From contig OY759221.1 of the NCBI GenBank assembly GCA_963662175.1, positions 15,229,027 to 15,293,026 on the forward strand: a stretch of 64,000 nt of DNA, in the 5' to 3' direction. Of this stretch, positions 40,480 to 50,471 are shown piece after piece. The notes below the pieces were generated by a model. It searched no databases. It was not told where the DNA came from and saw only the letters and a program-made list of their open reading frames with translations. The translations under genes were made by a program, and so were the position numbers. This stretch comes from Aradus depressus (lineage: Eukaryota; Arthropoda; Insecta; Hemiptera; Aradidae). Numbering within the stretch: position 1 is the stretch's first letter; every line of letters starts with the position of its first letter.

Positions 40480-40585
40480 TGGGAAGTGCTACTGGTGATG
40501 ATGCAGTTGCATTGAAATGTGGTTCTAAACGCAAATAAAACAATGAGAAGACATCTTTTATTTCTGTTCCCTTTTGCGAAACGAT
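40480..40585 (+). mobile_element. hammerhead-like short element, third copy
   Basis: The motif at 40487-40530 (CUGGUGA, UG, AUGC-AGUU-GCAU, U, GAAA) is followed by AAATAAAACAATGAGAAGAC and CATCTTTTATTTCTG, matching the 1161-1334 element. The core A6 is G here, so it is probably inactive. Confidence 0.55.
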
Positions 40586-40603
40586 TGTGCGTATATTTAT
40601 TAT

Positions 40604-40720
40604 TAGGTTAGGTTAGGTTTTATGACTCATGCCCCTATCGCCTACTACCAGAGCTCTCTTTCGTCACTCTGGTGGACATGAGCCCGACTATACTGTGGGA
40701 GTCCTAAATTTTGCCTACCC
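40604..40720 (-). repeat. SINE-1 3' fragment with (AACCT)n tail
   Basis: TTAGGTTAGGTTAGGTTT precedes ATGACTCATGCCCC on the plus strand; truncated after CTACCC. Confidence 0.85.
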
Positions 40721-41567
40721 TTTTTTTTTATATTTTGACTGAAAATAATATAAGCTTTTCCTCTTTTTTTTAAAAAACCTTTCCCCCCCACTCAATTTGG
40801 TAACTTGTACCGCTTTTATCCGGATCTCTTGGTAATTCAACAGTCTAACTCCATACCCATCCGGATTATCGGTCTGAAGGTCTGTATTTGCAAAAGTAAC
40901 AAGACTACCTTAGAAAAGTGCTGACGGGCGAGTAGATGGAGGAAACATAATAGACTCATTAGTGTCCCATTGGTTGTGAGTTGGGGGAGAGTTTGATGAG
41001 TGGGCAGTGCCTGTGCTCTGATGGTAGCTGCATTGTGGTGCAGTTGCATTGTGGTGCAGCCGCTGGATTCATCCTCATTCATTCCGGGCCTCAATTGTTC
41101 ACTCCGGAAGGTAATTGTCATTATGTGCCTTCCTCCATTCCGCAATCTGCCCCCTCTCGAATACTTCATTCTGGAATTATTTCCATTATTCAGCTTTATA
41201 TTATGTCAAATGAATTAGACAAATGTTGCCTCACAACTAAATCTAAGACATATAATTAAATATATTATCTTCCCAATGTACAACTGAGTCATCATCAATG
41301 GTACATTTATGAATACAGCCATATTAATATATAAAAGAAGAATGTTTGTGTATTTGCTGTAATCTCCATAACTATATAACCGATTTGGTTAATTAATTCT
41401 TTCAAAGCTTATTTCTTTCCGGTGGACATAAGCTATACAACTGAAGTGAAGCTAGTCGGAGGAGAAACAGCCGCCCGGGCGTCATTATTTGAACCTTTTG
41501 AAGATATATCAATATGATATATGGAGAAAAAGTTGGTAATAAAAAGTTTTGTACAACTTTAGGTAGA
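40721..41567. other. no gene recognised
   Basis: Frames near 40837-41259 overlap on both strands and show no motif. A segment at about 41340-41560 (AAGAAGAATGTTTGTGTATT) looks like a decayed transposon but was not assigned. Confidence 0.35.
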
Positions 41568-41633
41568 TTAGGTTAGGTTTTATGACTCATGCCTGGGCTT
41601 TAACTACAAGGTCATATCGCCTACTACCAAAGC
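41568..41633 (-). repeat. SINE-1 3' fragment
   Basis: TTAGGTTAGGTTTTATGACT ... CTACTACCAAAGC; 5'-truncated, abutting a Penelope-like element. Confidence 0.8.
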
Positions 41634-41861
41634 GCGAGAGAAGAAATAAAGAACCGAGGAAACCGTTCTACATTCGCGACCCACATAATTGACAATAGCC
41701 ACACTTTCGACCCATCTACAGGCATCAAATATCTCCACTATTGCTCAAAAAGCAGGTTACTTAATAGCTTAGAGCAATTAGAAATAAATAAAGCTACCAA
41801 AAGGAACATTTGCATGAATGACCAAATTTATTTCAACTATTCCCCTTTGTTAACACCCTGA
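41634..41861 (+). pseudogene. Penelope-like ORF, C-terminal end of the GIY-YIG endonuclease region
   Basis: The open frame contains REEIKNRGNRSTFATHIIDN, SHTFDPSTGIKYLHYCSKSR and LLNSLEQLEINKATKR, then a stop at 41859-41861. The pattern STFA.HI...H.F....I..LH...KS..LN.LE.LEI.K is the usual ending of Penelope-like polyproteins just after the GIY-YIG nuclease core. The catalytic GIY-YIG residues and the reverse transcriptase lie upstream and are missing, cut off where the SINE-1 fragment begins. In the intact element this region would be part of the nuclease that nicks the target. Confidence rests on the motif plus the matching terminal repeat downstream. Confidence 0.65.
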
Positions 41862-42190
41862 ACCAGTTCTGTTTCCACATATATGTTTGTATTATCTGTT
41901 ATTAATATTTGGTTCCACATATATGTTTCAAGTTATCTATATCTTAATATTATTATTAATTTTATTTCTATTTTTTATTATTTACTTGTATTTGTTCTTA
42001 TTTATTTGTTATTTTCCCCGTATTAGTCTATTGATATTGTTTTATGTAAATTTAGAACTAGGTTTTGTTAAGAAATATTTCATGAGTTAGCTAACGGTAC
42101 AGCCGGGGGACTCCCAAGTTTTAATAGCACCCTTTGACCTGAGATGTATTTGAAGGGTCGCTCTCTGCAAACTGACTTAGTTCATAACTA

Positions 42191-42235
42191 GACCTGACGA
42201 TGGTATAAAGCCGAAACTGGTAGTTATATGTATAT
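42191..42235 (+). ncRNA. hammerhead-like motif in Penelope-like terminal repeat
   Basis: CUGACGA, U, GGU-AUAAA-GCC, GAAA, CUGGUA. The stem II loop differs from the 40173 copy while the GG/CC pairs are kept; mini-stem III has C to U at one position. Confidence 0.45.
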
Positions 42236-42344
42236 ATATCTTTAGTGGAATAGACAATATTTCGAAAAATAAGTTTGTTTTATTCATTTATTACAAGTTT
42301 CCACAATATGTCCGCGTTCCTCAACTTAGAAGTTGTCAAAGAAT

Positions 42345-42520
42345 ACTAGACAAGAGATCACAACTTCGCCTCAACCACAACCTGAATGTCTCCAGATAGG
42401 TCTGGCAACGGTACTGTACGTCTGCCGTTCAGCTCTGGGGTTCTGCTAAGCCATCTCACACCAATTCAAGCCATTCGAAAATAAAATTCTTCAGACAATC
42501 ACACAATGCCCGTACTAAGT
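42345..42520 (+). pseudogene. jockey-type LINE reverse transcriptase fragment
   Basis: One frame reads RILDKRSQLRLNHNLNVSR, a stop, then SAVQLWGSAKPSHTN; a shifted frame gives NKILQTITQCPY. This matches the 'L..KNKL..YK..I.P.W.YGIQLWG.A..SN...IQ..Q.K.LR.I...P' block near the end of jockey-type RT. Dead. Confidence 0.65.
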
Positions 42521-42618
42521 TTTAGTAGTTTTGTCTGTCCGTATGTTTGTAACACAAGTTGGCACGAAAACTACTGAACTCACTGTTATGAAATTTCATA
42601 TATACTAGACTTTTTTTG

Positions 42619-42927
42619 AGGGCGGTAGCTCAGTGGCATGCGTGTTTGGTTACTGAGCTGAAGATTCGAAACCCGGCCGAGGCTCTTAAGTTTTTTATTT
42701 GGGAGGTGAAAAAACCTTCAACACGACGTTGTTCGGATGGGACGTTAAGCGACGGACCCGAGCCTGTACCTTGTCAATTATTCCCCTACCCTAAGTGAAT
42801 AAAAATTTGGGATAGGCAAAATTTAGGACTACCTCAGTAGAGTCGGGCTCATGTCCACCAGAGCGATGGAGTGCTCTGGTTGTAGGCGATATGACCTTGT
42901 AGTTATAGCCCAGGCATGAGTCATAAT
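42619..42927 (+). repeat. SINE-1 full-length copy
   Basis: Head GGGCGGTAGCTCAGTGG, B box GATTCGAAACCCGG, body, end CATGAGTCATAATGAAC. A small deletion in the loop of the tRNA-like head. Confidence 0.9.
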
Positions 42928-42944
42928 GAACTTGTAAGCTCGAT

Positions 42945-43245
42945 TGAATCATCTCAAAGGCTCAACTCAAAACCCCCAATAACTGCTGATATAATGAATC
43001 TATCGACATGAAATTTTATATTTAAATTCAAAACTCTATAAGAACGATAGCTTTCAATTTTACGCTGAATAAGACGAAGGAAAAGGGTAATCCTAGGGGA
43101 GGGGGTCCGATCTAATGAATGACACAAAATATAGTATGAGGATTCAGAATTCCCTATTGTAATACAATTATTGATTTCTATTCCGAACGGTCGATTAATT
43201 CATACTGGGGAAGTACTTTGCTGATAATTCATCGATAACGTTTCC
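42945..43245 (-). repeat. hp family copy lacking the hairpin end
   Basis: CAACTCAAAACCCCCAATAA to the left terminus ACTGGGGAAGTACTTTGCTG and ATTCATCGATAACG. Confidence 0.75.
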
Positions 43246-43854
43246 ATCTTTGAGTTTGTATCGATATATTGAACTAGACTCCATATCAGTTCTGTATTAT
43301 TCAAATTGAACTAGAACTGGAATGGGGTGGCGGAGGGGGGAGAGGAAGAGGGAGGGTGATAATCCGATGGTATGATTTGTTCAGGGGTGTACCCGGAAAG
43401 GGAATCCAATTTATTTCTTGCCTCAGTGTGAGTGTCCCCTGTCCCATAGCTCTCTTGGTGTGTTCATGTATGTACCCAGTATGGGACCCAATGTGTGATA
43501 ACCGGACAGGAAAAGCACTAAATAAACCCAGGCCGAGACTCCACCGCTCCCGGATCTCATAAATATATGAAATTCGGCCTGGGGATCTTTCTCACTTGAA
43601 AATTTAATACATATATTTAGATTAATATGTTATCTAAGAGGATTTATTTTGGACTAGCTACATTATCTGTTATTCTTTGGAGACTTAGTGACTTTTTTAG
43701 TTGATTTAGTAGTATATTGTCCATAGATAGCGTTTATCACTGATGGAGATATTTTTCTAATTTCCTTTCCGATGGTTATCTGTTAAAGCTCTTACATTTC
43801 GGAGGATCATGAACTAAATATGAACGCAGACTAAATGTCACCAGTATTCAGCTT
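43246..43854. other. no gene recognised
   Basis: A 68-residue frame (43356-43562) has no recognised motif. Confidence 0.35.
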
Positions 43855-44620
43855 TAATAAGAAAATTAAAGTATCAATATTGGACAGAAAAAAACTACCA
43901 TCTGGATCTTCAAGATCGGATTTACAAAGGTCTGGTTTACAGACGGCTCAAAAACTGAGAGAGGAGTTGGAGCTGGAATGCATGGGAGAACAGTCAGAGG
44001 AGATACTAGTATATCTCTAGGTGTGTATCCTACTGTGTTTCAAGCTGAAGTATGCTTATGTCATCCTCGGTTGCACCTGGCTCATCAAGAAAGGGAACAT
44101 CAGGGGAGATACTAGTATATCTCTAGGTGTGTATCCCACTGTGTTTCAAGCTGAAGTATGTTTATGTCATCCTCGGTTGCGCCTGGCTCATCAAGAAAGG
44201 GAACATCAGGGGAGATATTAGTATATCTCTAGGTGTGTATCCCACTGTGTTTCAAGCTGAAGTATGTTTATGTCATCCTCGGTTGCGCCTGGCTCATCAA
44301 GAAACGGAACATCAGGGGAGATACTAGTATATCTCTAGGTGTGTATCCTACTGTGTTCCAAGCTGAAGTATATGCCATCCTCGGGTGCGCCTGGATCAAG
44401 AGAGGGAACATCAGGGGAGATACCAGTATATCTCTAGGTGTGTATCCTACTGTGTTCCAAGCTGAAGTATATGCCATCCTCGGGTGTGCCTGGCTCATCA
44501 AGAAAGAGAACATCAGGGGAGGACAGTCTACAATGGGGTATTCATATTCGAAAGGAAGGAAGCTCAGATTACGCATTCCACGAACGATATCAACGGGGAA
44601 ATGAAACGAATTCTTAAGAA
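43855..44620 (+). pseudogene. LINE RNase H relic expanded by tandem repeats
   Basis: KVWFTDGSKTERGVGAGMHG (about 43910-43985) is the RNase H start with its catalytic Asp. It leads into RGDTSISLGVYPTVFQAEVY and AILGCAWLIKK, with the catalytic Glu. The latter stretch is repeated about five times at DNA level (44021-44523). Units 1-3 carry a 4-bp insertion relative to unit 5, which shifts frame; the RNase H continuation is lost after the last unit. The relic cannot encode a working domain. Clade undetermined (jockey/I-like). Confidence 0.75.
44021..44523 (+). repeat. tandem array of about five 106-bp units inside RNase H
   Basis: GTGTGTATCC begins at 44021, 44127, 44233, 44339 and 44438: three 106-bp steps and one 99-bp step with 4-bp and 3-bp deletions. 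Since 106 is not a multiple of 3, each unit is read in a different frame. Minus-strand frame 44268-44639 is a shadow. Confidence 0.95.
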
Positions 44621-44639
44621 CAGGAAATAAGTATATCAA

Positions 44640-45111
44640 GGGGCTGATTCTTGTTTTAGAAATTCTGGTTGATTTCAGATTCTTGAGAAGGGCTTAAAGG
44701 AGAGGAAAAATATTCGCAATCAAGCCTACTCTGGTTTAATAATTAAAAGGAATTCCATAAAACGATTAATTCTCATTAGATAATCGAGTTTGATTTTATT
44801 CAAATTGTATTATGAGGTTGAGCCTGGTTGAGCCTGATAGGAGAATGATCAGACTTGCAGATGAGGCAGTGGACGCCTGCTTGTGTGTTCCTATCGAGGA
44901 TTAGTCAAGCTTGTTGATTAATCTTGAAAGGGGTATTGTCAAAAATTTACATGGCTTAAGCCAAAATGTCAACATCAACCTCAGAGGAAGCAGGCTTTTG
45001 GGTTGGACCACAATGGAATACTGCCTGCATCCCATTACCATTTGAGGAGGGAGACATCCTAATGTTGATGGTCTGAATGGGGAGAACTCACTCTGGTGTC
45101 AGTTCTTGCAA
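44640..45111. other. no feature recognised
   Basis: No match. Confidence 0.35.
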
Positions 45112-45548
45112 TGTTTACTTCCCCAGATATACGAAATACTGGGGAAGTTATATAATCGGTCAAAACATCGAAGCGGAGTTTTCACCGAAATTTCATGTGT
45201 TCCTATTAAATTTATTGTCAATAAATTGTTTACATCGGCATTTATTAAGATTTTTGAATTGAGCTCTCTCCCCTGAACCCCACTTTCCTTCTGTCGATTC
45301 TGCTGAAAATTAATAGGTGTCGTGTTTATAGGGCTTTGAATTTACATATGTAATTTTGTATCGATACATCCATTCTAACGGGAGTTATCGTGTTCACAGA
45401 AAGTCACATAGCGACACAGACAAAGAATTTTTTTCATATTTTGGAATCTGGAGGTCAGAAAATAAGAAATTTTGTTGAAAACGCCTCTTCGATTTTTGAA
45501 CGATTACGTTGATTACCCTATACTTCTTATAACTGGAAGTAAAAATTG
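45112..45548. repeat. hp family copy with hairpins at both ends
   Basis: A minus-type end (ACTTCCCCAGATATACGAAA ... CTGGGGAAGT) at the left and a plus-type end (CCCTATACTTCTTATAACTG) at the right, with a plus-oriented body. The left 80 bp are an inverted copy of the right end. Confidence 0.75.
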
Positions 45549-45720
45549 CTGTCTATCTGTTTGTCCACTAATAACTCCTGGGACTCGGATTTCGTTCTCT
45601 TGAGTGTTATGTCAATACTGTTTCACTAATATCGGATTAAATGGTATACATTGCTCTCCATCAAAGTCATTCATTATTTTCAATTATTGTGTATTTATAG
45701 TTTTTATGTAGATCTCGTAG

Positions 45721-45845
45721 GTCGAGGGAGCTCGAGGTCTGGATAGAGCGTAAGTGAGGCTATGAGTGGTAGGGAGTGAAAACCGGCTGACCAATCTGCG
45801 CGGATTGGTGGTCGACCTCAGCTCGTCCTATTGCTTTCTGCTGCG
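45721..45845 (+). repeat. GC-rich repeat, related to 29038-29212
   Basis: GGAGCTCGAGGTCTGGATAG and GATTGGTGGTCGACCTCAGC match the first site; unassigned. Confidence 0.5.
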
Positions 45846-46184
45846 TCCGTCACGTCTCAAGAGTCATTGCGTCATTTGCGGTGATCAGCAACTACAGTGA
45901 CTGCTTGGTTCATACTGACCTCAAAAGTCTTAGGAATTCTATCAATGAGACTCGCACTAAGCCTCGGTCATAGGCTGTTCGTATCCCGCAGTTTGTCAAC
46001 ATCCCAGCCCTGGTCTCGTTAGGGAGCATCTCGCCCAGCATCAGAAGTGTTTGCGGCAGACTTTTATGCACATCGAGCCTGAGTTCAGCCGTCCTTGTCT
46101 TCAGCTTTCATCCCTCCTTCCTTGTCATATCTTTTGTCCCCTTCTGCTGCACTTCCAATAACGTGTACAGTATTGTCAATAGAT
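45846..46184. other. no gene recognised
   Basis: No frame or family match. Confidence 0.35.
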
Positions 46185-46520
46185 AATGCCTCTCTGACAC
46201 AGTTGCAGTGTGAACCAAGTGTCCTTTAGCCTGGTTGTGGTTTTGCTTCACTGCGAGAGAGCCATATAATCCTCCCTACCTACTTCTTCTAGATTCCCTA
46301 ATGCCTCTCTGACACAGTTGCAGTGTGAACCAAGTGTCCTTTAACCTGGTTGTGGTTTTGCTTTACTGCGAGAGAGCCATATAATCCTCCCAACATACCT
46401 CTTCTAGATTCCCTAATGCCTCTCTGACACAGTTGCAGTGTGAACCAAGTGTCCTTTAGCCTGGTTGTGGTTTTGCTTCACTGCGAGAGAGCCATATAAT
46501 CCTCCCAACCTACCTCTTCT
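46185..46520 (+). repeat. 115-bp tandem repeat, 2.9 copies
   Basis: AATGCCTCTCTGACACAGTT starts at 46185, 46300 and 46415; copies are nearly identical (AGCC/AACC and CTAC/CAAC differences). Confidence 0.95.
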
Positions 46521-47250
46521 TTATAACAAAGCTCTCTACCCCACTTCTGGAATATTTCTTGTCCTCCCCTCTCCAGTCATCCCTCCCTCTTACTTCCTCT
46601 AACCCCCTAAGTTTTTTTCTTTTTAAAAAGATCTTTTTTATGAGATCCTTTTCTGTTCATCCTTCTTCCATGGTGACGACAAAAATTCATTCCTTTTGTT
46701 CTACCTATTCTTTAATCTTTTTTGTTAAAAGACGACAATGAGTAATATTTCACTAACTTTCCTTGCCACCGTAAATTTAGAATAAGATAGTATTATTCAA
46801 ATAAGGAATGCTCAATTTTTATCGGTGCTCGATCAATATATTCATGGAAAGATGTTTGCATTACCTATACTCTCAAAAGCCTGTCAGAGCAGCTTTATCA
46901 ATGAACTACTCTATAAAAATTATCTGTTATATGTAAAAAAAATGAAATGTATATGATATAACCATAACATGGACTTTCTTCATGTTTTTACAGATCCTTC
47001 TCCTTCTAGCATTTCTGAGTACTATATTAAAGTAATGGGTTGGCATCGGCCATTTACTTTGTTTCATTCTATTGTTTTTAATTCACCGACGACTTTTTTT
47101 TTACTCATTATTGGAACTTTATGTTGAATTTACATTCAATTTGGCTACAATAAACAAAAAACAAAGGCACTTGGCACTTGAAATGTGAGGTACTCATTAA
47201 TGACCCCCTGTGTGAATAAACTTGGGTACGAGTAGTATCCAAAATGGAAG
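46521..47250. other. no gene recognised
   Basis: Includes a short hp left-terminus remnant at about 47080-47102 (TTCACCGACGACTTTTTT). Nothing else. Confidence 0.4.
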
Positions 47251-47432
47251 TACGTGAACAGGTAACCTCCACGCTGGTTATCCATTGCCTCCTAGATATC
47301 AGTGGTGCCTGTAGGCCCACTATCTATTATATATTTTTCTATATCGATACTATGTATTTGTAACCCCGTACGAGAACAGGTAACCTCCCCCGCTGGTTAT
47401 CCATTGCCTCCTCGATATCAGTGGTGCCTGTA
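47251..47432 (+). repeat. direct repeat of about 62 bp
   Basis: GAACAGGTAACCTCC ... CGCTGGTTATCCATTGCCTC ... ATATCAGTGGTGCCTGTA occurs at 47251-47312 and 47369-47432. Confidence 0.85.
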
Positions 47433-47634
47433 CTTTCAGCTAGATCCAGTCTTTTCTTTATATAAGTCATATTATAATACTAAAATACCATTCCGTCGAC
47501 CAAAGTGGAGTTGAAGTATCAAAGATGACGGAACAATCCAAAGCCTTTCGCTGTAAGCAGGTACCTGAGAGATTTGGATTGGTTAAAGCATTTAAGAATA
47601 ATATGAAGTTGATATTTATTAAAAATTTAGGGGG

Positions 47635-47708
47635 GCTGTCGGGCTCATAACCACCAGAACGACAAGAGAGCGCTCTGCTGGTAGGGGATATGACGTCATA
47701 GTTCAACT
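47635..47708 (+). repeat. SINE-1 3' fragment
   Basis: GTCGGGCTCATAACCACCAG to GATATGACGTCATAGTTC; diverged. Confidence 0.7.
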
Positions 47709-48540
47709 CGGGGATGTCACAATATCCGCAAGAAATTCCAAGATATGAGGAGGGCGGCGTGGGATCTACGCCTAAAAACGCTAAAATTCCCAGTACAAAA
47801 GAAGCAGTTTGTCTCGTGGTCATCCCCCTAATTTCGTCCCTTGGTACAGCGGAGTCTGAAAATGAGAAATGACACCAGCCACCGTTGGGGAGACAGCACT
47901 CTGCTCCCAGCTCACGTTCAGCCCGTGTGTGGGTTCGCCCTAAAGTAAGAGTAAATTACCAATTTTTACAGAAGGAGGGGAGGAGAAGACAGAATATGAG
48001 GAAGGCGTGCCTGACACTATGACCTAGAATGGACGAACCCCCTACAAAACCTTACATTCAGGAGCCTCCTTCCTAACTTTATATTGAGGAGACATGTCTT
48101 CTCCGGGCTTTACCTTCCCTTACACACCAGGGACATGACTTACTTAACCTTCCTTCATGGTAGGGTCCTACGACAATATGACGTCTGGAGGGAAATAACT
48201 GATATGGTAACATCAGTACCCTAGGAAGGATCTTGAAATCGTGATCTCTAGCATTGTCCTTTGTGACATTACTCAGCCATCCCAGCGCTAACCACTGCGC
48301 ACCACCTCATTCCATGGCTTAAGCAGCTCCGAATCAATGTACTTCCCCAGAAGCTCTCCCTCCAGTGACGTCACACGAATAGACAAAGTACAGCAACTGC
48401 TCCACATGGAGAAAGTACTGCAATCTCGAATGCATAGACAAAGTAGAGCAATGTACACCCCCAGCTCTATAGACAAAGTACAGCAATCTCGTATGCATAG
48501 ACAGATCACAGCTCGAGATTCTCCCTTCCTTGCCACTAAA
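47709..48540. other. no gene recognised
   Basis: A short unit (AGACAAAGTACAGCAA, with TCTCG.ATGCAT) recurs three times at about 48380-48510. Frames on both strands there are repeat-driven. Confidence 0.4.
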
Positions 48541-48606
48541 CATCGATTATCCAACTTATATTTTTATTTTACTACAACTAGTTTCGGCAATTTGTCATCG
48601 TGAGGT
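48541..48606 (-). repeat. Penelope-like terminal repeat fragment
   Basis: The minus strand reads CCTCACGATGACAAATTGCC then GAAACTAGTTGTAG, matching the 40173 and 42191 motifs with G to C in the core (CUCACGA). Confidence 0.5.
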
Positions 48607-48859
48607 GGTGAACCTTATTAGAGAAGAGGTCAAAGAACTGGACACAGGGACTGGACATATATCCAGTATTCCGCTGGGTGCAGATTGGTAAGTGTCCATT
48701 TAACTATCTGAAGATTGCAAATTGCCAGTAAAAATGAAACATATAGTTGGATTGATACATCTGTATTACTCATTTAACAAGTAACTCCACTACATCTCTC
48801 ATACAACCAAGAAATATATTCGACTATCCTCATATTTACATTGCAAAAATGAAGATAGT

Positions 48860-48970
48860 GTTCCTACTATTTTATATTAAACCAGAACTTTCAACACATC
48901 TACATCATCTTCAGTGGCACTTCAGTGTATTGTGAGTGTTCGACTCCATATGGGTGATGTGCCACTAAAA
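48860..48970 (-). mobile_element. hammerhead-like short element, fourth copy
   Basis: On the minus strand the motif at 48879-48919 reads UGCCA, CUGAAGA, UG, AUGUAGAUGUGUU, GAAA, GUUC, UGGUU. Both core boxes are intact, stem I (GCCA/UGGU) is kept, but the ACCG of mini-stem III is deleted and stem II is only wobble-paired. Confidence 0.5.
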
Positions 48971-49039
48971 TCCTTCAATTCGGAAACGGATTTTTTTCCC
49001 CATTGTTCAAGAATAGTAAATAATCAGAATGAAAAAAAA

Positions 49040-50005
49040 CTTGTTTTAGTAGCTTCTGACTCTTCATATTAAATTTTGTGTCCATACTTTCATTACATCG
49101 GCAGTTAGGCCAACCTCACATTAGGCAATTCCGAAGCGACGCGACCGATACTCAAGTATCTTGAGAGTATCTTAGAAGTCACTTCCTATGTTGAGTGGTG
49201 AGGAGACACAAACGACGCCACTCCCAGGGGACGCGTATCCTATCCGTATCCTACCAGTCTCAAGCGACCTGCTAGGAAGGTCGCCCGTCTCTTGAGTCTC
49301 CTGCGTCGCCTCGCAATGGCTAGTGAACACACTCTTCTGCACTCACACATTCCCGCATTTGTGTGTTCCTCTGTCTTATGGATAGAGAAACAATGCCAAT
49401 CAAGTGTAGGAATGATTCTTTCGTCATTCGGTAGAATGCTACGAACTTGGAATCCGACTTTTCCAGCTCTTTAGCACCAACAAACAGTTAACATTCCTTT
49501 CGATGTAAGGATAGCGCCATAATCTTCGGATTTTCCTTTTTCTATAATAATAATAATAATAATAAGCAACAACGACATTTTCATCATTTGAAGAATCTTC
49601 ACTTGACATGGTGAACAACTCAGCTTCTCGCCAAGGCTAGATGGAGACTGAAGAGATCCTAGCCGCTGCACAGTATCCTCAGTGTGAGGAGAAAAGTTGC
49701 CTACGGGTATCATACCCACAGGCAACTCAAATGGCTGATACTTGAGTATCAGTCGCGTCGCTTCGGAATTGCCTAATGTGAGGTTGGCCTTATTGGCATT
49801 TTTGTGTTAAGCCTCCCCCGTAGTCCTCCTCTTCACTTTGGCCTGATTCAGCTGATATAAGTGGTCCTCGTGGGGTTCTGGATACAAATATAAAATTTCT
49901 TGTTGATACATTCATCAGTTATCTTGTTCACAAACAGACAGAAATTTATTCTACATTTTTCGAATTTCGAGATTACTTTATTTCTTATATCTGGGGAAAG
50001 TGTAA
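49040..50005 (+). repeat. hp family copy split by a Harbinger MITE
   Basis: ATTACATCGGCAGTTA at 49092-49107 resumes at 49790 with TTATTGGCATTTTTGTGTTA and continues to a weak hairpin end (TATATCTGGGGAAAGTG). Confidence 0.8.
49108..49789. mobile_element. PIF/Harbinger-type MITE with 53-bp TIRs
   Basis: TTA direct repeats at 49105-49107 and 49790-49792. The TIRs start GGCCAACCTCACATTAGGCA and match over 53 bp with one difference (CGACCGATAC against CGACTGATAC). Frames inside (49292-49474 +, 49471-49725 -) show no recognised domain. The near-identical TIRs indicate a young copy. Confidence 0.92.
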
Positions 50006-50128
50006 AGGAGTACAGTAAAATGAAAATCTAATGTTTTTCTTACATAATTTTGAATAGTCTGTTTGGAAACCAGAATTATTACCTTCCAATAAATATAAAT
50101 ATACTATATATATTTTATATTGTTTCAG

Positions 50129-50210
50129 AGTCTTTGCGAGAATATTTTTGCAAATATGGCGAAATCACCGAAGTGATGGTTATGAAAGATCCAACCACTC
50201 GCAGGTCAAG
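50129..50210 (+). CDS. Rbp6: internal exon of a Musashi-family RNA-binding protein (RRM1)
   Basis: An 82-bp exon between TTTTATATTGTTTCAG (acceptor) and GTTAGT (donor). With one preceding base completing a Glu codon, it reads [19 protein letters not shown] then KDPTTRRSR. This is the middle of an RRM: the helix 1 '(P)E.LREYF..(F/Y)GEI' and strand 2-3 region '[13 protein letters not shown]', directly before the RNP1 motif (R)GFGFVTF that should open the next exon. The wording is characteristic of Musashi proteins, RNA-binding translational regulators in neural and stem cells, and closest in my memory to insect Rbp6. Entry phase 1, exit phase 2. No neighbouring exons were found, so the flanking TE-rich DNA is probably intron. 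Musashi (msi) versus Rbp6 is not settled. Confidence 0.85.
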
Positions 50211-50471
50211 GTTAGTCAAACATTTATTTTCCTTCTTTTCATTTTTACTTCTTCTTCATATTTATTTATTTTCTTTATTTTTCTTATATTATATTTTGTT
50301 TTGTTGGTGTTTTATGTGTTATTAGTTCTACTTTTTATTAGATAAACGCTCTTTCTCTGGACTTGACACAAGAAAGGTGCTAAGCGTTAAAAGTTAATTT
50401 TATTTTATTGTCTTTATTCATCCTATGAGTAAACATAAAATTTATTACGTAATAAATGTTTTTGTTTTAGT
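50211..50471. other. probable intron of the Musashi/Rbp6 gene
   Basis: T-rich sequence after the donor site; frames across 50050-50345 merely read through the exon and are not genes. Confidence 0.5.

Larger units (their letters stand above)
41634..42344 (+). mobile_element. Penelope-like element, 5'-truncated 3' portion
   Basis: Begins inside the last coding part (GIY-YIG-type C terminus), has an AT-rich 3' UTR, then a terminal repeat with a hammerhead-like core at 42191-42235 and the end AATATGTCCGCGTTCCTCAA shared with 40064-40315. The 67-residue hydrophobic frame at 41887-42090 is AT-rich UTR. Confidence 0.75.

Noticed and set aside
41887..42090. 67-residue hydrophobic ORF (possible membrane protein)
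   Set aside because: Leu/Ile/Phe/Tyr-rich translation of AT-rich 3' UTR of a Penelope-like element; no conserved features.
44268..44639. 123-residue minus frame with internal repeats
   Set aside because: Antisense of the 106-bp tandem array in the RNase H relic.
48288..48603. Three overlapping repetitive frames
   Set aside because: Driven by a short tandem motif (AGACAAAGTACAGCAA) on both strands.
49292..49474. 60-residue ORF inside the Harbinger MITE as a transposase part
   Set aside because: It begins MASE like the ORF at 3617, but no MADF or transposase pattern follows.
50050..50325. 91-residue frame as a gene
   Set aside because: It reads through the splice sites; only 50129-50210 is supported as coding.
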